From: JBBDYH01 sp040901795
GTDB lineage: Bacteria > Planctomycetota > Planctomycetia > Pirellulales > JALHPA01
Length of the DNA stretch: 64,000 bases
Reading direction: 5' to 3'
Assembly: GCA_040901795.1 (NCBI GenBank)
Contig: JBBDYH010000064.1
Coordinates: forward strand, 62,001-126,000
Position numbers and translations under genes: made by a program. Shown one piece after another: positions 27,258-36,527 of this stretch (position 1 is its first letter; each line of letters begins with the position of its first letter). A model generated the notes under the pieces. It worked only from the letters and a program-made list of their open reading frames with translations. It was not told where the DNA came from and ran no database searches.

Positions 27258-27914
27258 ATGCGCCGAACGTTCTTGCTATCGCTTGCTTTGGTCCACGTTC
27301 TTACGCTGGCCTCGCTGACCGGCTGCGGCTCGGAAGAGGAAGCGCCGCCGGTCGCCAGCATCAAGGCCAGCGAGCCAACCAAGACTGAGCGCCCTAAGCT
27401 GGATCACCTGCATCCGGTTGTGCAAGTCCGCACCACGGCGGGCGACATCGTGCTTCAACTGGACGCCGAGAACGCCCCCGTCACTGTCCACAATTTCCTC
27501 GCCTACGCAAACTCGGGACACTACGACGGCACGGTGTTCCACGATGTTGAGAAGGGGTTCATCGTATTGGGCGGCGGGTACGATGCCGGGCTGGCGGAAA
27601 AGCCTACGGATCTGGCCATCCGCAACGAGGCGCACAACGGCTTGAAGAACGCCCGCGGCACCGTCGCCATGGCCCGCCGTCCCGACGTGATCGATAGCTC
27701 AACGTCGATGTTCTTTTTCAACGCGGCCGACAACACGATCCTCAACCACAAGGGTGACGAGGCGGCGGACTACGGTTATTGCGTCTTCGGCAAAGTGATC
27801 GAAGGCCTGGACGTAGTCGACAAGATCGCTAAGACGCCGACACGGCAAGTCGATCAATTCGAGCGCATGCCGACGGAGCGCATCGCCATCCAGTCGATCC
27901 GTCGCGTACGGTGA
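27258..27914 (+). CDS. Cyclophilin-type peptidyl-prolyl isomerase lipoprotein
   Basis: Exported prolyl isomerase. The signal peptide (MRRTFLLSLALVHVLTLASL followed by TGC) marks a lipoprotein. The cyclophilin domain begins near residue 55 (VRTTAGDIVLQLDAENAPVT), with VHNFLAYANSGHYDGTVFHD, RGTVAMARR, SSTSMFFFNA and YCVFGKVIEG. The usual active-site FHR(V/I) is here FHDV, so catalytic strength is uncertain. 218 residues. It may help fold the many secreted proteins encoded further along; that is inference. Confidence 0.9.
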   Translation: MRRTFLLSLALVHVLTLASLTGCGSEEEAPPVASIKASEPTKTERPKLDHLHPVVQVRTTAGDIVLQLDAENAPVTVHNFLAYANSGHYDGTVFHDVEKGFIVLGGGYDAGLAEKPTDLAIRNEAHNGLKNARGTVAMARRPDVIDSSTSMFFFNAADNTILNHKGDEAADYGYCVFGKVIEGLDVVDKIAKTPTRQVDQFERMPTERIAIQSIRRVR

Positions 27915-27992
27915 GTGTAGTCCTCTCGCTCCGCGAGAGGTAACATCGGGCAAGCTTCAAGCCGTTTAATCTTCTTCACGCAGATGATAGGG

Positions 27993-28622
27993 CTACGGTT
28001 TATTCGCCGCCGCGTGCAACTTCCCCAGCTCGCCTAGCAGTTGCTTCGCCGTGTAGATCCTGCCCGTCGGCCGATTGAAATCGGCGTCGTGCGCGGTCCG
28101 GCCCAGCATTCCGCCCAGTTCCTGCCCGCCTCGACTCTCGGTTAGATAGCCAATCAGCTTGTGCCCGTCGGGACCGTTGATTAACCGCTCCACGAGCTGC
28201 TGTCCGTTGGGAAGGCGGCTCAGCCGATCGACGCGATCGTATCCACCGCTCATGTTGGCAACCGTCCGCATAAATTGGATGCCCTTCTTGGTCGATAGCG
28301 CGCGGACAAGAAACTCGTTATCGGCGGGAACCCGCGCCGCCAGCTCACGACTTTGCGGCACGTCCCAACCGGCCGCTTTAAGCTGGCTGAACACGGCAGC
28401 CACTCGCTTCTGGGAAAGCAAATCGCCCGGCCGATAGTCGCGGTCCTGGTTAAGCGTCCCCTCAACAGCCGCCTTTACAGTCGCCAGCGACGGCAGCTTG
28501 TTGCTGGCATGGACCGGCTGCGGCGGCGCCCCTTCGCTCGATTGGGTCATGGCGGCCAGCACCAGAGCCGCCTGGATGGCTGCGAGCTGGCAAATTCGGC
28601 TCAGGCAATGAAAGCTTGGCAT
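27993..28622 (-). CDS. Hypothetical secreted protein
   Basis: A 209-residue protein with a signal peptide from ATG 28622 (ICQLAAIQAALVLAAM followed by a cleavable segment), preceded by AGGAAGGA. The mature part is helical, with KRVAAVFSQLKAAGWDVP, DNEFLVRALSTKKGIQFM and GHKLIGYLTESRGGQELGGM. An open frame extends to 28844 but the ribosome site supports 28622. Conserved in style with other planctomycete exported proteins; no known domain. Confidence 0.75.
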   Translation of the reverse strand: MPSFHCLSRICQLAAIQAALVLAAMTQSSEGAPPQPVHASNKLPSLATVKAAVEGTLNQDRDYRPGDLLSQKRVAAVFSQLKAAGWDVPQSRELAARVPADNEFLVRALSTKKGIQFMRTVANMSGGYDRVDRLSRLPNGQQLVERLINGPDGHKLIGYLTESRGGQELGGMLGRTAHDADFNRPTGRIYTAKQLLGELGKLHAAANKP

Positions 28623-28864
28623 TGGTTCCTTCCTCCGACAAGCTGACAACGTCCCAGCGAACCTGGTCGTCACCTCTTTGTCTCTACCCACAGTTATCGG
28701 CGCAAACTGCTGTGGAGAACCACATTTACGTCGATTCGCCACTCGTTTATTTCTAGAATTCATCGGGTGGCGGGGTAGTTTTTGATTGCTAATCCTGAGG
28801 CAACCTCCTATCATGATTTCTCTCGTTGGGCGGGGGTCGCACAACCGGTAGAAGGAGATGCCGC

Positions 28865-29098
28865 ATGTCGAACTCTGTTTATTACTACACTCAAGAGTGC
28901 CCTACTTGCGGTCGTTCGTTGCGGGTTCGCGTGGGCTACCTGGGTAGACAGGTCGCCTGCCAGCACTGCGACGCTCGCTTCACCGCGATTGATCCGGCCA
29001 GCGCCTTGGACGACCCGGCTGATAGTGGCTCGTCGTTATTGGAGCGTGCCGATCAACTGCTCGAATCGGTCGACCGCCGCCGTGGGCTGGCGGGCTAA
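28865..29098 (+). CDS. Small zinc-ribbon protein
   Basis: A 77-residue protein (MSNSVYYYTQECPTCGRSL...) with two CxxC pairs, CPTC and CQHC, spaced ~21 residues apart, forming a zinc ribbon. The remainder is acidic (DDPADSGSSLLERADQLLES). GGAG lies a few bases before ATG 28865. The strong intrinsic terminator that follows supports a real short transcript. Role unknown; adaptor or regulator are options. Confidence 0.8.
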   Translation: MSNSVYYYTQECPTCGRSLRVRVGYLGRQVACQHCDARFTAIDPASALDDPADSGSSLLERADQLLESVDRRRGLAG

Positions 29099-29133
29099 GT
29101 GGGCTTTGCTGGATCTCCAGCTTAAGAATCTCA

Positions 29134-29171
29134 AGAGACGTTCTGCGATCCAGCGGAACGTCTCTTTTTTA
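29134..29171 (+). terminator. Rho-independent terminator
   Basis: Stem AGAGACGTTC...GAACGTCTCT with loop GCGATCCAGC followed by T6 directly after the zinc-ribbon gene. Confidence 0.9.
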
Positions 29172-29181
29172 TTGAAGTGCA

Positions 29182-30915
29182 CTAATTGGTTGTCGAAGCG
29201 GCCCTCGCGGTTCGCCGAACTGCAATTAGCAGGACGCCAAAAGCCGATATGAGAAGCAAATGGCTTGCGGGCTCAGGTACCGCCTCCGGTTGGCTTGACA
29301 TCTCGGACATGCTCAGGGCGATCGGGGTGGCGGCCGGGTCATAGAACACGCCCAAGAGCGTCACATCATCGTCGTCCACGAAGCCGTTGTAATCAAAGTC
29401 GCCCAAGGCCCAATTCGGCTGAGAAACGCCGGGAGCGTAAGTCGCGCTGACAATCGTCACGTCGTCGTCGTTTACCACGCCATCCAAATTGGCATCGCCG
29501 GTTCGCGTAAAGGCCATGAGGAGCGCGGTGTCGTCTACCGGCTGGCCGTGGAAGGACGTATATGCTCCTAACGGCAAGGCACTGTTATCGGCGTAACCGA
29601 TCGAGCGCGTCTCAGGCTCTGTGGTATTAACCTCTGCCGCCTCGCTGCTCGCGATCCCTTTGCCGTTCCAACTCGCGCCCAATCCCGAACTGCCGCGGCC
29701 GGCGAGGATTTGCTGGCGGATCATAGCCGCGGGACTTCCGCCACTGTAATCGATTATCGCGGCGCCGTTGTTCAAATCGAGCGTCGCGGTAGGCGCAGTG
29801 CCCCCGGCGATTGCGAGAGCGCCGAGCACCGACGGGCCTGATCCCGGCGCGCCCGGATCCGGCGCGATTTGCACCTTGCCTGCATTGATTGATAGTCCAG
29901 CGGCTTGGATTCGGTTCACCGCCAAAGTGCCGGCGCCGGTCTTCGCCACGTTGTTGCCTGCGGAGTTTACACTTCCACTGATCGACAGGCTGCTGTCGGC
30001 GGGCGAAACGCTGATCACGGTATTGTCAGCCAGCGTGACTGGTGCGCGAATGGTGTGACTACCGCGAGTGACGTTGATCTGCGCGTTGCCGGTCGTGACG
30101 TCAAGCATAAGCGAGTTTGCGCCTGCGACGGTGTAAGCATTGGTGCTGTCGAAATCAAGACGGCCCAACGTGATTGGGACATCCAGGGTCACAGTTCGCG
30201 GCTGGTTAATCACGCTGCCTAAAACCGCTCGTCTTCCACGGGAATTCGGAACCGAGCCAATCCAGTTGTCCGCCAGCGACCAGTTTCCGTCGGCATCAAC
30301 ATTCCAAGTTGGCACGGGCCACACAGAGATGTTGTCGACGCCGATCTGCGCGCGAATGGGATCGCCCCGCCATGCCGGGCCAGTACGCGCGCCGAGCACG
30401 CGGAGCGTCGTGACGTTCGCAAGCACTGCGTCGAGCGTTCCGGCGCCACCGATGCGCGTGAGGTCACTGCCGGAAAGGCCAAATAGCGCGGTGTGCCAGG
30501 CTCCGTCGGTCGGAAGCACAAATGGGTCGGTGGAACTAAACTGTGTCCCGCCGGTGCCTTCTAGAGCAATCCGCATAAATACCGGGTCGGTGGAACCCTC
30601 GAAGTTTTTCAGGTCCATCTGGATCGCTTCAATGTCCGCCTGTGGATAATTTCCTCGCCATTGTTGCTGGTTGTACATGATCAGCCTGCCGCCTGGAGAG
30701 GTCGAGCCCGACGATACATTTTCGAGATAGCCGCCGGGGTTGCCGCCGGTAGCGACGCGCCGTGGTTGATTGGGGCTACGTCCAGCCTCGCCCCACCCCT
30801 GTGTACCTTGCTCGAAGTCGTCGACTTGCCCAGGAGACACGGCGAACGCCAAACAGGGGTCCAAGGCGATGATTACTGCGAACACCAATCGGCAAGCCGT
30901 ATTTGAGGTGGTCAT
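29182..30915 (-). CDS. PEP-CTERM surface protein with dockerin-like domain
   Basis: Exported protein of 577 residues: signal peptide (LVFAVIIALDPCLAFA), a carbohydrate-binding-like N-terminal domain (VDDFEQGTQGWGEAG), a beta-solenoid-like autotransporter-type stretch (GSHTIRAPVTLADNTV, AGAGTLAVN), and a dockerin-like pair of calcium loops (GDANLDGVVNDDDVTI, GDFDYNGFVDDDDVTL). It ends with PEP-CTERM (VPEPASHLLL..., then RR). The PEP signal implies processing by an exosortase and surface display. Its start overlaps the stop of the multicopper oxidase gene (ATGA), so it is co-translated. Two paralogues lie at 46.7-48.0 kb and 59.9-61.9 kb. Confidence 0.9.
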   Translation of the reverse strand: MTTSNTACRLVFAVIIALDPCLAFAVSPGQVDDFEQGTQGWGEAGRSPNQPRRVATGGNPGGYLENVSSGSTSPGGRLIMYNQQQWRGNYPQADIEAIQMDLKNFEGSTDPVFMRIALEGTGGTQFSSTDPFVLPTDGAWHTALFGLSGSDLTRIGGAGTLDAVLANVTTLRVLGARTGPAWRGDPIRAQIGVDNISVWPVPTWNVDADGNWSLADNWIGSVPNSRGRRAVLGSVINQPRTVTLDVPITLGRLDFDSTNAYTVAGANSLMLDVTTGNAQINVTRGSHTIRAPVTLADNTVISVSPADSSLSISGSVNSAGNNVAKTGAGTLAVNRIQAAGLSINAGKVQIAPDPGAPGSGPSVLGALAIAGGTAPTATLDLNNGAAIIDYSGGSPAAMIRQQILAGRGSSGLGASWNGKGIASSEAAEVNTTEPETRSIGYADNSALPLGAYTSFHGQPVDDTALLMAFTRTGDANLDGVVNDDDVTIVSATYAPGVSQPNWALGDFDYNGFVDDDDVTLLGVFYDPAATPIALSMSEMSSQPEAVPEPASHLLLISAFGVLLIAVRRTARAASTTN

Positions 30916-31628
30916 AGTCTAAACTCCGCTTTGCGACGCCGAATAACGTGGTAAAGAGAAAAGGTGGTTGCTATTGCGATCAGGCCGAGCAGGCCCGTCG
31001 GTGGCTCCGGGATGATGTTCAATGGTCGCATCATTTCCTGGTCTTCGTGCTCCAAGATGTGACAATGCCACACATACGATCCCTCAAACTGCTCGAAGGG
31101 GACAATCGCGCGCACGCGCTCGCCCGAGTTCACGACGATCGTGTCTTCCCACCCCAATTCCCACTCCTCCAATGGAATCGGGCCGGTGCGCCGATGCGTC
31201 CGATCCAACAACTGGAACTGCGTTGCGTGCAGGTGGATAGGATGAGGAGTTGTCGTGAAATTCTCGATCGTCCAGATTTCGGTGGTTCCTAAGGTCGCTA
31301 CCTCCGTCACTGGATCGCTAAAATGTTTGCCGTCGAGCAATAGCGTCGGCCGGCCGTGATGGTCGATGCTTTCGATAAGGCTCAAGTATCGGGTGGTCGA
31401 GGCGTTGGCTTCGCTCAACCGATCAAAGTTCGTCAGGCGCGCAGGCAACGTGCTTGTTTCCGGCCCGCGCGGCGCACTCACGCGAAACTGCATCACCTGT
31501 CCGGTCGTATTTGGGTTCGCGGGGTGACCTGTGTGCTGCATCGAAAAGTCGTCCGGACCGACGTTGCGCATCAGCACCTGATCACCTACCGTAAGACCCG
31601 AGAACGACGCGCGATCGTATTCCCACAC
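30912..31628 (-). pseudogene. Multicopper oxidase, C-terminal part only, with PEP-CTERM tail
   Basis: The 238-residue frame carries the last cupredoxin domain: HPIHLHATQFQ and YVWHCHILEHEDQEMM (T1/T2/T3 copper ligands), then a PEP-CTERM (IPEPPTGLLGLIAIATTFSL, RRR). The first domain with its HWHG and HSH ligands is missing. Directly upstream, in frame, the sequence reads as an RTX-protein remnant with a TAG stop, so the gene lost its 5' part by recombination. A full oxidase needs both domains, so activity is doubtful. The frame starts at a GTG inside WEYD. Confidence 0.8.
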
Positions 31629-31700
31629 GGTGTAGTCCTACGAAAGCACGTCGCTGTCCCCGGCGCTAGGCGATGGAATATGGCCGTTAAGCTCGTCGGT
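31629..31700 (-). pseudogene. Remnant of an RTX-protein C-terminus
   Basis: Reads LNGHIPSPSAGDSDVLS, then stop, DYTV, in the same frame as the multicopper oxidase. It matches LNGHGPSPSAGDSDLLCSDY in the RTX protein at 43.8-46.7 kb, with high DNA identity over ~80 nt up to WEYD. It marks a recombination point. Confidence 0.7.
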
Positions 31701-31702
31701 AC

Positions 31703-34700
31703 CTAGTCGTCATCATCATCATCATCGTTATCGTGGTTGTCATCATCGTCCTCGTCCTCGTCATCATCGCCGCCCCCCTCGTCTCGATCGGTGATCCTGT
31801 CTCGCACCAGGCCGCTCGACGATTCCAATTGCGCAAAGAACCAATCCTGGCCGGAGGATCCCGTGAGGATGTCATAGGCGCCATCATCCTGGACTGGCGG
31901 ACTGTGTCCCGTAGTTGTCAAAAGCGCCGCGCCCAACGTGGCGGTTCGCTCGTTAAAAGAGCGCGTGCTAGTCCATTCGGCCATAATGGCGTCGATCTCA
32001 GGGGCAAGTGGGTCGTAGCTCAAGAGGCCGGCGATGAGAATGTCGTCGCCGCTATTCCCGACGATCCGATCCCTCGACAAGCCGCCGACCAGCAAATCGC
32101 GACCTTGACCGCCCAGAAGCAGGTCGTTCCCGTCGCCGCCGAGGAGCACGTCGTCGCCGCTTCCACCCTTCATATGATCGTCCCCTGGTCCGCCAACAAG
32201 CAGACTGCTGCCAGCCAGGCCGCCGAATAAATGGTCGTTGCCGTCGTCACCGTGGAACTGGGCGGTGAGGTGCGAGAGCAAAAGCTTCGAGATGTTGTCG
32301 TTGCCCTGCTGCCCGAAGGCCACGAGCCGGCGCGTCGGTTGGAACGGGCCAAACGGATCATGGTTCAAGCGCACCATGACCTGGCCGTGGCGGTCGGGGA
32401 AGAAGTCGATGCGATCGTTCGCCGCAGTCCCACCGACATACAAATCGCCGCCGATGAGCGCCACGGTGCGGATGTCTAGCGCGTGGGTCGCTGGATCGCT
32501 CGTAGCCCCGTTGCGATCAGTCGCGCTAGCCACGACGTTGAAGCTACCCGTTTGCGGAAAGATCCGGTTGACCGTAGTGCCCGACGCAGGGCCGAACACC
32601 ATCTCCTCAAAGACACCGTCGCCATTCCAGTCGATTCGATAGGTAAACGCGGCAGCCAGATCGTCCGGCTCGGCGTCGGTGGCGCTCAGACGGAACGTCA
32701 GCGGCTGTCCTCGCACGGCGATTGGCGGACCCGATACTGTCACGCTCGGCGCATCGTTCACCGGATTGACCGTGATCGTCACGGTTGCGACCTCGGAGTC
32801 CAGCCCGCTAGCGGTAGCTTTGTAGGTGAAGCTGTCAGTTCCGTTGTAGTTCGGCGCAGAAATATAGGTCAACGAACCATCGGCTTGAAGGGCGAGTGTG
32901 CCATGTGCCGGGCCGCTGACAACTATCGCTGTAAGCGGGTCCCCAGTTGGGCTCGTGTCGTTTCTAAGCAGTCCTGCGCCGGCGGCCACGCTAAGTGCGT
33001 TGTCCTCATCGATGGCGTAAGAGTCATCGGCGGCGACCGGTATCAGCACGAACACCGGCCCGCCCGGGTCGACGATGTTGCCGTTGACGGTCAGGTCCGA
33101 GTCGCCGAGGCCACCATCGGTGATCTCAAAACCGATACTCAGAGAATCTTGAAACTCCGTGACAAAGGCGGCCACATTGTACCAGTGATCTGTCGGATTG
33201 TCGGGTGTCGGTCCGAACTTGTAGTAGTCGCTGAATCGACCATTAAAGTCCGATGGTTTGGGGAGCTGGATAGTCACGTAGACCGTTTCCCCTAGCGGCA
33301 CTCCGGTCACGATAAAGCTGAACCAACCGTACGGTGAGACAAAGGAATGATTTGCGACCGGTGGCGGCACACCGCCGGAAACTTCATCGAGCGTGAGGCC
33401 AGTGACATTCAGCAACTGTAAGTCTCCGGCGGGAGGACGCCAGAAGCCGCCTGTGCTGACTTCAACGACGCCGAGAACCCTGGTCACCGCGTCGCGCACT
33501 GGAGTGACGTTCGGCTGCCGATGATCGAATTCGCCGTCGCGATTCATATCACCGTCATTCGGCAAACCGCGACCTTCAGGTTCGCCGTCCAGGTCAAAAT
33601 CGGACTCGGACGTAACGACGATTGTGGCTCGGACAATCGCGCTTGTCGCTCCGAGGTAGTCGTTCACCTGGTAGAAGAACGTGTCGATTCCACTTCCGCC
33701 CGTGTAGTGATACAACAAGCCAGACTCTGTATCAATGAGTCGCCCGAATTGGGGCGGCGTGACAACCTGAACGAAGAGCGAATCTCCGTCGGCGTCACTG
33801 TCGTTCGCCAGCATTCTTTGCTCGATAAACTGGTTGAAGTCGAATTCCGACGGAACGCCGATATAATCCTCATGCGCGACGGGGGCATTATTCTCCACCT
33901 CGAGGTGCGCGATGCCGGTTTTAAGGCGGCCCAGGCTATCCCGGATTGAGTACTGAAACGACGTGGAAATCAAACGATTGTCGGAGCTTGAAGGGTCGAA
34001 TATGAACGATCCATCCACGTTGATCGTCACTGTGCCAAAGTCGACAAGGCGCCGCTCGGCGACGATCTCCACGGCATCGCCTTCATCGGGATCGGAGGCG
34101 CCGGCAAGCAGCCCCGGCGCGCCGACGGTGAACAAACCGGTGAATCCGTGTGGAACTGTAAACGTGAGATCCTCGGCAATGGGGGGCGAGTTGACGGTAA
34201 CGCGTACCGTCGCGGCCGAACTGTTTCCAAAGTCGTCGCGGATTGTGTAGCTGAACGTGTCGCGACCGTGGAAGCCCGCACGCGGGGTGTAAGTTACGAA
34301 GCCGTCACGGATTGCGACGTGGTCCGGATCGGAGGTCGTGACGATGACGAGCGGGAAGAAGCCGCCGGGGTTGGTGTCGTTTTCCAAGACGGGGATATCA
34401 ACCGGTTGGCCCGGAAGCGTGTCGGCCTCGTCGTCAAATGCGGTCGGCGCTTCGACCGAGATCGATACCGTTCCCGTGTCGGTCCCGCCGCGGCCGTCGC
34501 TAATCGTGTAGATGAAAGAATCGGGTCCTAGATATCCGGGGGCCGGGGTATAGCGAATGAGCCCGCTTTGAACCACCGCTGCCGCGCCCGGCGTTGTGGT
34601 GATGTTCGTAATCGTGAGCTGATCGTTATCGCCATCGGCATCGTTGCGCAGAACGTCGATATCTCGGTAAGTCCCCGCTCGGACGATCGCTGAATCGTCA

Positions 34701-35368
34701 ACGGCCACAGGTGGGTTGTTGGAGAAGCCAGCGTCGAACACCAGCATTGAAATATCATCGATATTGAGGTTATCGCTTCCCCCCGTAAAGCGGACGCGCT
34801 GGATCGCACCGACCTCGCCGCCCGCGTCCGAGGGATCATTACTGACCACCGCCAGGCCCGACCACGGGGTGGTGAAGTCCTCTACGTCGAGCGTCTTGAC
34901 ACCGTTGTCCCCTTCGACCACGACCTGGCCGTGCCCGCGAAAGCGAAATCCGACAGTGACCACTTCGGCGTCGGGGTCCAGGCCGCCGGGCTGTTCACGT
35001 CCGGCAGCGAAGTCGATGACGTAGGAGGTCCCTCCGCCGATCGTCAGGAAATGGCCGGAATTGCCGAACTTGTTTCTATTAATGGCAAAGAGTGGGCCTA
35101 CTGCGTGCGGGATGAGCAGCTCGTCGGGTCCCTGCACAGTCGCCGGATCGGCGTCGGTGTCGCCAAAAGGAACTGTCAACGGATCGGCATCCCAAGAGTC
35201 GAAGCCGGGCTGCGTGGGATCGAAATCGTCGCTGAAGTCCTCGGTGTGGATTGCCAAGGCGAGCCGGCGTTCCAGTGTCTCAAACGTGAATCGCGAGCGG
35301 CCGCGGCGTCCCCCGCGCGGTGTCAATCGGCGTCGAGAGCAGGCGACAGATGAATCGTGATCGGTCAT
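31703..35368 (-). CDS. Giant secreted RTX/cadherin-like protein 1
   Basis: About 1,221 residues from ATG 35368. The N-terminal leader (SRRRLTPRGG... FETLERRLALA) is the long planctomycete export leader of ERR type. It is followed by several cadherin/Ig-like repeats marked by NDADGDNDQLTIT and GPDSFIYTISDGRGG, a PKD-like region, and calcium-binding RTX nonapeptides (GGSGDDVLLGGDGNDLLLGG) near the C-terminus. It ends in an Asp-rich tail (DDEDEDDDDNHDNDDDDDDD) encoded by a GTC/ATC-type microsatellite. Probably an extracellular adhesin or matrix protein. A 17-residue in-frame extension to 35419 is less likely as start. Confidence 0.88.
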   Translation of the reverse strand: MTDHDSSVACSRRRLTPRGGRRGRSRFTFETLERRLALAIHTEDFSDDFDPTQPGFDSWDADPLTVPFGDTDADPATVQGPDELLIPHAVGPLFAINRNKFGNSGHFLTIGGGTSYVIDFAAGREQPGGLDPDAEVVTVGFRFRGHGQVVVEGDNGVKTLDVEDFTTPWSGLAVVSNDPSDAGGEVGAIQRVRFTGGSDNLNIDDISMLVFDAGFSNNPPVAVDDSAIVRAGTYRDIDVLRNDADGDNDQLTITNITTTPGAAAVVQSGLIRYTPAPGYLGPDSFIYTISDGRGGTDTGTVSISVEAPTAFDDEADTLPGQPVDIPVLENDTNPGGFFPLVIVTTSDPDHVAIRDGFVTYTPRAGFHGRDTFSYTIRDDFGNSSAATVRVTVNSPPIAEDLTFTVPHGFTGLFTVGAPGLLAGASDPDEGDAVEIVAERRLVDFGTVTINVDGSFIFDPSSSDNRLISTSFQYSIRDSLGRLKTGIAHLEVENNAPVAHEDYIGVPSEFDFNQFIEQRMLANDSDADGDSLFVQVVTPPQFGRLIDTESGLLYHYTGGSGIDTFFYQVNDYLGATSAIVRATIVVTSESDFDLDGEPEGRGLPNDGDMNRDGEFDHRQPNVTPVRDAVTRVLGVVEVSTGGFWRPPAGDLQLLNVTGLTLDEVSGGVPPPVANHSFVSPYGWFSFIVTGVPLGETVYVTIQLPKPSDFNGRFSDYYKFGPTPDNPTDHWYNVAAFVTEFQDSLSIGFEITDGGLGDSDLTVNGNIVDPGGPVFVLIPVAADDSYAIDEDNALSVAAGAGLLRNDTSPTGDPLTAIVVSGPAHGTLALQADGSLTYISAPNYNGTDSFTYKATASGLDSEVATVTITVNPVNDAPSVTVSGPPIAVRGQPLTFRLSATDAEPDDLAAAFTYRIDWNGDGVFEEMVFGPASGTTVNRIFPQTGSFNVVASATDRNGATSDPATHALDIRTVALIGGDLYVGGTAANDRIDFFPDRHGQVMVRLNHDPFGPFQPTRRLVAFGQQGNDNISKLLLSHLTAQFHGDDGNDHLFGGLAGSSLLVGGPGDDHMKGGSGDDVLLGGDGNDLLLGGQGRDLLVGGLSRDRIVGNSGDDILIAGLLSYDPLAPEIDAIMAEWTSTRSFNERTATLGAALLTTTGHSPPVQDDGAYDILTGSSGQDWFFAQLESSSGLVRDRITDRDEGGGDDDEDEDDDDNHDNDDDDDDD

Positions 35369-35431
35369 AGCACAGATTCCCGTTTTTAGAGTGAGCCGCC
35401 GTTGGACCTTCAGCGCCAAACCCGGCGCTAA

Positions 35432-36172
35432 TCAGCGTGTGAAGTATTGTCCGCGGTATCGCCGCCAAGCGACCAGGCAAATCAGCCCACAACATGCGAG
35501 TGCAAACGTCGCGGGATCCGGCACGAATTGAAACTGCACAACAGGAGCGGCATTTGAGAGACCGCCTGCCGTGCCGTTGGGATTGTCGACAACGACATTC
35601 CTTACTTCGGATGTCGATTGAAGATCGACCGATGCTACTGATCCGGACGCGCTATTTGCGAAGACAACGCGTTCGATGAGGAGATTTCCTTGCGACGGGT
35701 CATAGTAGAACGGCGTTTGCAGCGGCAGACCGTCGGCGAACTGGGCCGGACCTGGGCCTGGCCCGGACGGCAGAAGCGGGAAAGACATCGGGCCGTCATG
35801 CACGAGCGTCTTGTCGGAACCTTGGTTGTTGTCAAATACATTCGTCAAACTGTTGAGGCTGGTCGTCGACATCCAGATCCGCTCGTCGCCAAAGTGCAAA
35901 GCGCCGGGCTGGGTCTGGGTGCGGTCTGCGCGAAGGTTAAACGCGGTGATTAGCCGGTGCGTCTCAGGAAGATCGGCGAAGTCGGATGCCGGAAAGAGCC
36001 ATTGAAGGCGATGGCTGACAAGTCGCGGGGTCCGGCTCGTGTTGCCTTCGATGTTTTCCGCCGCCGCCGGCGAGACCGTGCGGATAATTTCGGCGGGCGC
36101 CGTCGAGCAGACGATCAGGACGAGCATTATGCCCAGACCGGTGGGCGGCAGCGCGGCTCGTGTCGTATTCAT
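35432..36172 (-). CDS. PEP-CTERM surface protein
   Basis: 246 residues from ATG 36172 (AAAGGAG upstream). Signal peptide MLVLIVCSTAPAEI; ends VPDPATFALACCGLICLVAWRRYR, a PEP-CTERM variant with PDP in place of PEP. The body is beta-rich (FNLRADRTQTQPGALHFGDERI) with no recognised domain. It is the first complete gene downstream of candidate RNA copy A and leads the run toward the RTX protein. Confidence 0.85.
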   Translation of the reverse strand: MNTTRAALPPTGLGIMLVLIVCSTAPAEIIRTVSPAAAENIEGNTSRTPRLVSHRLQWLFPASDFADLPETHRLITAFNLRADRTQTQPGALHFGDERIWMSTTSLNSLTNVFDNNQGSDKTLVHDGPMSFPLLPSGPGPGPAQFADGLPLQTPFYYDPSQGNLLIERVVFANSASGSVASVDLQSTSEVRNVVVDNPNGTAGGLSNAAPVVQFQFVPDPATFALACCGLICLVAWRRYRGQYFTR

Positions 36173-36251
36173 GTTTAACGCTCCTTTGGGTGGATCTTGC
36201 CAGACCACGAGCACGGGCGTTCGTATAGCACGTGCGATGACGGCGCCCTTG

Positions 36252-36323
36252 CAATCGCCGGCGGCCGCCGCGCGGCGTTAATCGGCGCCGCGAGGAAATG
36301 ACCGACGAATGGTTAGGTCTCAT
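36252..36323 (-). pseudogene. Stub of an RTX-type export leader
   Basis: From ATG 36323: MRPNHSSVISSRRRLTPRGG, matching MTDHDSSVACSRRRLTPRGG of RTX protein 1. After ~24 codons the similarity ends and the frame runs uselessly over the next gene. The leader has lost its protein, leaving the candidate RNA A upstream of a stub. Confidence 0.65.
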
Positions 36324-36346
36324 GGCAGACGTTTCCGTTTTCGTAG

Positions 36347-36455
36347 CGGTCTGCGGTATACTGAAATGACCACGACCTAGGCGCGCAGACCGAGCGCCGT
36401 GGCGCGTACAGGCCGGTGAGGACTTTGCTTGGCGGCGAAAACTCACCGGCCGCTT
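36347..36455 (-). ncRNA. Candidate structured 5' UTR RNA, copy A
   Basis: Stem 1: GGCCGGTGAG with CTCACCGGCC (36411-36420 / 36442-36451); the loop contains CCGCCAAGC. Stem 2: CGGTCTGCG with CGCAGACCG (36347-36355 / 36384-36392). Copies B and C share the plan. It precedes the leader stub and PEP-CTERM gene. Confidence 0.6.
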
Positions 36456-36466
36456 TTGTTTTGTGT

Positions 36467-36494
36467 GGCACTGACAAACTTGCTTGTCAGTGCC
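36467..36494. terminator. Hairpin upstream of candidate RNA A
   Basis: GGCACTGACAAAC-TTG-CTTGTCAGTGCC is a near-perfect stem between the kinase stop and the next transcription unit. On the minus strand it is followed by an A-rich stretch rather than T, so it may be a REP or Rho-type element. Confidence 0.5.
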
Positions 36495-36527
36495 GCGTGC
36501 CACGAGGCCGCTGACAAGCTCCGCCTG

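Noticed and set aside
36347..36455. Known riboswitch (c-di-GMP-I, cobalamin, fluoride)
   Set aside because: The core motifs of these classes are not found; only a new element is supported.
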